DNA of 64,000 bases from positions 189,765 through 253,764 of the forward strand of contig NZ_RZNJ01000001.1 of assembly GCF_003994485.1 (NCBI RefSeq), in the 5' to 3' direction. Origin of the DNA: Arsenicitalea aurantiaca. GTDB taxonomy: Bacteria > Pseudomonadota > Alphaproteobacteria > Rhizobiales > Devosiaceae. Below the pieces are notes generated by a model. The model saw nothing but the letters and a program-made list of their open reading frames with translations. It had not been told where the DNA came from and did not search any database. Each line of letters starts with the position of its first letter. The stretch's first letter is position 1. Shown here piece after piece: positions 60,693 through 64,000 of the stretch. The position numbers and the translations under genes were made by a program.

Positions 60693-62150
60693 TCAGGCCG
60701 CATCGGATTTGTCCTCGGCTTCGAGCCCGAATTCCCGGAGTTTCCGGTAGAGGGTCGACCGGCCGATGCCGAGGGCGCGGGCGACGCGCGACATGCGGTT
60801 GCCGTGCTGGGCCAAGGCGAAGACGATGAGTTGCCGCTCGATTTCGGCAAGGCTCGTCACCTCCCCGTCTGGCTTCAAGAACCGGTCGGGCCGGTGGCCT
60901 TCGGGCTTGCGTCGCCTCAGGACCGCATCATCGATATGAAGGGGCGCGGCGGGCGCCTTCAGCGGCGCCTCGGCGAGTTCGGCCGCGCGGCCGGCAAAGG
61001 CGAGAAGATGAGGCAGGTCATGAGGTTCGATGCGGCCATCGGTGGCCGAGACCGCCGCGCGGAAAAGCGCGGTTTCGAACTCGGCGAGATTGCCCGGCCA
61101 GGGATGGGCGGAAAGGAGCGATTCGGCATCCGGGGTGAGCGAGAGCCCACGCCGGCCGAACTCGGCACCGAGCCGATCGAGCATGCGCCGGGCGAGGGGG
61201 AGGATGTCCTCGGTGCGCTCGCGAAGCGGTGGCATGTAGATCGGCATGACGTTGAGCCGGTAGTAGAGATCCTCCCGCATCAGCCCGGCGCGGGCGAGGT
61301 TGAGGAGGCGCACGCGGCTCGTGGCAATGAGCCGTAGGTTGACGCGCTCGGCCCGCGTCGCGCCCTGGGGCCGGATTTCCCCGTCGCGGATGAGGGCGAG
61401 GAGCGCCTCCTGGGCGGGCTCGGGAAGGGCGCCGATCTCGGTGAGGAGCAGCGTGCCGCCCTGGGCGGACTGGACGGCGCCCGGCTCGAGCAGCGTGCCG
61501 CGCCGACGCCCGAAGAGGCGTCCAAAAAGCTCGGCGGGATCTTCGGCCGCGCAATCGAAGCGGATGAGCGGCTTGCCCGCGCGGTCCCCGCCACCGCGAA
61601 TCGCTTCGGCGAGCAGATGCTTTCCGGTGCCGGTCTCGCCTTCGATGAGCACGGGGTGGGCGGTGCGGGCGGCTTTGCGGACGAGCCCGGCCATGCGCTC
61701 GGTTGCCGGCGCACGGGCGACGAGATCGGCCGCGGTGAGGAGCCCGGCGCGCCGCCTCCGCTCGAAGCCGAGCTCGGCCTCGAGCCGGACAAGACGCCGC
61801 GCATTGGCCAGGGCGACCGACAGCCGTTCGGCCGAGACCGGCTTGATGATGAAATCGACGGCCCCCTGCCGCAGCGCCGAGCCGACGGCATCGAGCCCCG
61901 CCGGCGTGACGGCCGCGATGACGGGCACGGCGATCCGTTCGCGCGCAAGCGTCGAGAGAAGCGCAAGCCCATCGAGATCGGGCATTGTGAGATCGAGCAC
62001 CATGGCGGCGATGCCCGGCGTTTCGCGCAGGATTGTGAGGGCGGCTTCCCCGGACGGGGCGGTGCGGACGGCGAGCCCGGTGCGGGCCGCCATGTCGGCG
62101 GTCTGGCGCAGGTCGATGGGGTTGTCGTCGACAACGAGAACGGTGGTCAT
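60693..62150 (-). CDS. NtrC-type response regulator lacking the GAFTGA motif
   Basis: 485 residues. Receiver domain ~1-120 with acidic Asp8/Asp9, phosphoacceptor Asp53 (VLDLTMPD) and Lys103. AAA+ domain ~145-375 with Walker A GETGTGKH (171-178). The position of the sigma-54-contacting GAFTGA loop reads RRRGTLLEPGAV (215-226), and Walker B is LLLTEIG with Thr237 where Asp is usual. A C-terminal Fis-type HTH (SRVARALGIGRSTLYRKLREFGL) ends the chain. It may act as a sigma-70 regulator or repressor instead of a sigma-54 activator. No histidine kinase is adjacent. Confidence 0.87.
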   Translation of the reverse strand: MTTVLVVDDNPIDLRQTADMAARTGLAVRTAPSGEAALTILRETPGIAAMVLDLTMPDLDGLALLSTLARERIAVPVIAAVTPAGLDAVGSALRQGAVDFIIKPVSAERLSVALANARRLVRLEAELGFERRRRAGLLTAADLVARAPATERMAGLVRKAARTAHPVLIEGETGTGKHLLAEAIRGGGDRAGKPLIRFDCAAEDPAELFGRLFGRRRGTLLEPGAVQSAQGGTLLLTEIGALPEPAQEALLALIRDGEIRPQGATRAERVNLRLIATSRVRLLNLARAGLMREDLYYRLNVMPIYMPPLRERTEDILPLARRMLDRLGAEFGRRGLSLTPDAESLLSAHPWPGNLAEFETALFRAAVSATDGRIEPHDLPHLLAFAGRAAELAEAPLKAPAAPLHIDDAVLRRRKPEGHRPDRFLKPDGEVTSLAEIERQLIVFALAQHGNRMSRVARALGIGRSTLYRKLREFGLEAEDKSDAA

Positions 62151-62215
62151 GGGCTTCCGGCGGAGTGGTGACGCGAATCGGCTGTGCCGTTTTGGGCCAG
62201 ACTGACCGCCGGCTC

Positions 62216-62230
62216 TTAACAGCCGATTAA
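62216..62230. promoter_or_regulatory. Full-consensus CtrA-type site TTAA-N7-TTAA
   Basis: TTAACAGCCGATTAA lies in the 176-bp divergent region between the response regulator and the oligoendopeptidase gene. Both half-sites match the CtrA consensus. It is 66 bp from the regulator start and 97 bp from the peptidase start, so it could control either. Confidence 0.5.
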
Positions 62231-62326
62231 GTGGCGAGGTGACGCGGGGCCGCAGCCTTGGCAGGGGTGACGGGGGTGGCTAAGCTTGCCTGAAACACGT
62301 TTTGCCAAAACCAGTTCGAGAGCCAG

Positions 62327-64000
62327 ATGACCGATAGCAAGAGCCTTGCCGCAGCGCCCGCAAAAGAGGGGCACAACCGGTTCGGCACGCTGCCCGAATG
62401 GGATCTGACCGATCTCTATGCGAGCCCAGATGCGCCCGAGCTCAAGGCGGACCTGAAGCGGGCGGCCGAGGAGGCCAAGGCCTTTGCTTCGGATTACAAG
62501 GGGCGGTTGGAGACGCTGGCGCGCGAAGGCGGGCTCATCGAAGCGATCCGCCGCACCGAAGCCCTGGGCGACCTCACGGGCCGGATCGCGTCCTTCGCCT
62601 ATCTCAACTATGCACAGAACACGGTCGATCCGGCGCGCGCGAAGTTTCTTGGCGATGTGAGCCAGGCGCTGACCGACATGTCGACCGGGCTCATCTTCTT
62701 CGAACTCGAACTCAACCGCATCGAGGACGGGGTGCTCGACGCGGCGCTCGAAGCGGATCCGGACCTCGCCCGCTACCGCCCCTGGTTCGCCGAATTGCGC
62801 AAGGCCAAGCCCTACCAGCTCGAGGACAGGGTCGAGCAGCTCTTCAACGAGAAGTCGGTGAGCGGGGCGCAGGCATGGAACCGGCTCTTCGACGAGACGA
62901 TGGCCAGCCTCGAATTCGACGTGGACGGGGAGACGCTGGGGCTCGAGGCGACGCTCAACCTCATGTCCGACCGGAACGAGAAGAAGCGCGCGGCGGCCTT
63001 CAAGGGGCTGTCGACGACCCTGCAGCAGAACGGTCGGCTCTTCACCCACATCACCAATGTGCTCGCCAAGGACAAGGAAATCTCGGATCGCTGGCGCGGC
63101 TACGCCGATATTGCGGACAGCCGGCACATGGCCAATTCGGTGGAGCGGGAAGTGGTCGACGCGCTCGAGACGGCGGTGCGCTCGGCCTATCCGCGGCTTT
63201 CGCACCGCTATTATGCGATGAAGGCGAAATGGTTCGGCAAGGACCAGCTCGACGCCTGGGACCGCAATGCGCCGCTGCCCACGAGCGACGAGCGGATCTT
63301 CGACTGGGAGACCGCCAAATCGACGGTGCTCGAGGCCTATGGCCGGTTTTCGCCCGAGCTCGCCGAAGTGGCGCAGCCCTTTTTCGAGGGCGGGTGGATC
63401 GATGCGCCGGTGAAGCCGGGCAAGTCGCCGGGGGCCTTTGCGCACCCCACGGTGCCGAGCGCCCATCCCTACCTGATGCTCAATTACCTCGGGAAGGCGC
63501 GCGACGTGATGACGCTCGCCCACGAGCTCGGCCATGGAGTGCACCAGAGGCTCGCCGCCCCGCAGGGGCCGCTGATGGCGCCGACCCCACTGACGCTGGC
63601 CGAAACCGCAAGCGTCTTCGGGGAGATGCTGACCTTCCGCTCGCTGCTCGAGAAGACGACGGACCCAAAGCAGCGCTTCGCGCTCCTGTCCTCCAAGGTC
63701 GAGGACATGCTCAACACCGTGGTGCGCCAGATCGCGTTCTACAGCTTCGAGCGCCGGGTGCACACCGAGCGGCGGCAGGGGGAGCTGACGCGCGAGCAGC
63801 TCAACGCGATCTGGATGGAAATCTCAGCCGAAAGTCTGGGTCCCGCCATCCGGCTCAATGATGGATATGAGGTGTTCTGGTCCTACATCCCGCACTTCAT
63901 CCATTCGCCCTTCTATGTCTATGCCTACGCCTTCGGGGATTGCCTTGTGAACTCCCTGTACGCACAGTATGAGAAATCCAGCGCGGGGTTCGCGGAGCGC
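62327..64000 (+). CDS. pepF: Oligoendopeptidase F family (M3) metallopeptidase, 3' end outside the window
   Basis: 558 codons are present with no stop before the edge. The first part carries the M3 N-terminal helical domain (EWDLTDLYASPDAPELKADL). The zinc motif HELGHGVHQ begins at His399, and the third ligand Glu is in LTLAETASVFGEML. VFWSYIPHFIHSPFYVYAYAFGD is the conserved C-terminal pattern; only a few tens of residues are likely missing. It is a cytoplasmic enzyme that trims oligopeptides. Confidence 0.93.
   Translation, partial: MTDSKSLAAAPAKEGHNRFGTLPEWDLTDLYASPDAPELKADLKRAAEEAKAFASDYKGRLETLAREGGLIEAIRRTEALGDLTGRIASFAYLNYAQNTVDPARAKFLGDVSQALTDMSTGLIFFELELNRIEDGVLDAALEADPDLARYRPWFAELRKAKPYQLEDRVEQLFNEKSVSGAQAWNRLFDETMASLEFDVDGETLGLEATLNLMSDRNEKKRAAAFKGLSTTLQQNGRLFTHITNVLAKDKEISDRWRGYADIADSRHMANSVEREVVDALETAVRSAYPRLSHRYYAMKAKWFGKDQLDAWDRNAPLPTSDERIFDWETAKSTVLEAYGRFSPELAEVAQPFFEGGWIDAPVKPGKSPGAFAHPTVPSAHPYLMLNYLGKARDVMTLAHELGHGVHQRLAAPQGPLMAPTPLTLAETASVFGEMLTFRSLLEKTTDPKQRFALLSSKVEDMLNTVVRQIAFYSFERRVHTERRQGELTREQLNAIWMEISAESLGPAIRLNDGYEVFWSYIPHFIHSPFYVYAYAFGDCLVNSLYAQYEKSSAGFAER

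Noticed and set aside
1-64000. tRNA, rRNA, CRISPR, prophage or insertion-sequence signals
   Set aside because: Looked for cloverleaf-like repeats, regular spacer arrays and transposase or integrase motifs; none was convincing.

Overview
The window is a 64 kb piece of a GC-rich alphaproteobacterial chromosome, most likely Hyphomicrobiales (Rhizobiales). I infer this from the gene families: a GapR/DUF2312 nucleoid protein, a 41-residue L36, the N-acetylglutaminylglutamine amide pair, PssD/PssE-type EPS glycosyltransferases, a RirA-type IRO box before exbB-exbD-tonB, and CtrA-like TTAA-N7-TTAA sites. I saw no phage, insertion sequence, CRISPR array, rRNA or tRNA. Coding density is high. Start codons were set by Shine-Dalgarno sites and overlaps, and several genes start with GTG or TTG.

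Layout. (1) 0.06-8.6 kb, minus strand: a GntR/FCD regulator, an operon of Ldh-type oxidoreductase, semialdehyde dehydrogenase and iron alcohol dehydrogenase, and a three-subunit PaoABC-like molybdenum aldehyde oxidoreductase. Together they look like an alcohol-to-aldehyde-to-acid catabolic locus. (2) 8.8-12.6 kb: a copper-handling operon (DUF2946-like, YcnI, CopCD fusion, PCuAC, SCO). (3) 12.7-15.0 kb: a PEP mutase/isocitrate lyase-family enzyme, a 28-residue coupling ORF and a MocR-type regulator, with a perfect palindromic operator candidate. (4) 15.1-21.1 kb: an allantoate amidohydrolase-like M20 enzyme, a PuuE-like allantoinase, a TRAP transporter (DctP, DctQ, DctM) and an IclR regulator, probably a ureide scavenging unit. 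(5) 21.3-24.2 kb: a TonB energising operon behind an iron-type operator. (6) 24.2-29.4 kb: GntR, DUF72 and the osmolyte pair ngg/asnO. (7) 29.6-42.0 kb: a Wzx/Wzy-type exopolysaccharide cluster in several transcription units. It has two paralogous PssD/PssE pairs, one of which has lost its signature motifs on both subunits. (8) 42.3-50.9 kb: a leader-peptide/terminator unit before prfC, an M16C metalloprotease, an ABM protein, a DNA exonuclease/ligase pair, a UVR-motif protein and rpmJ. (9) 51.0-64.0 kb: pyruvate kinase, DUF1036, GapR, a GIY-YIG protein beside palindromic repeats, dxs, two cell-wall enzymes (DUF882/M15-like and L,D-transpeptidase), an NtrC-like regulator without GAFTGA, and the start of an oligoendopeptidase F gene that runs off the edge.

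The observations I rate highest are the sORF-terminator-prfC arrangement, the degenerate second PssD/PssE pair, the GAFTGA-less response regulator, the MocR operator plus sORF, and the CtrA-like sites in the EPS cluster. All function calls rest on motif recognition from sequence alone.
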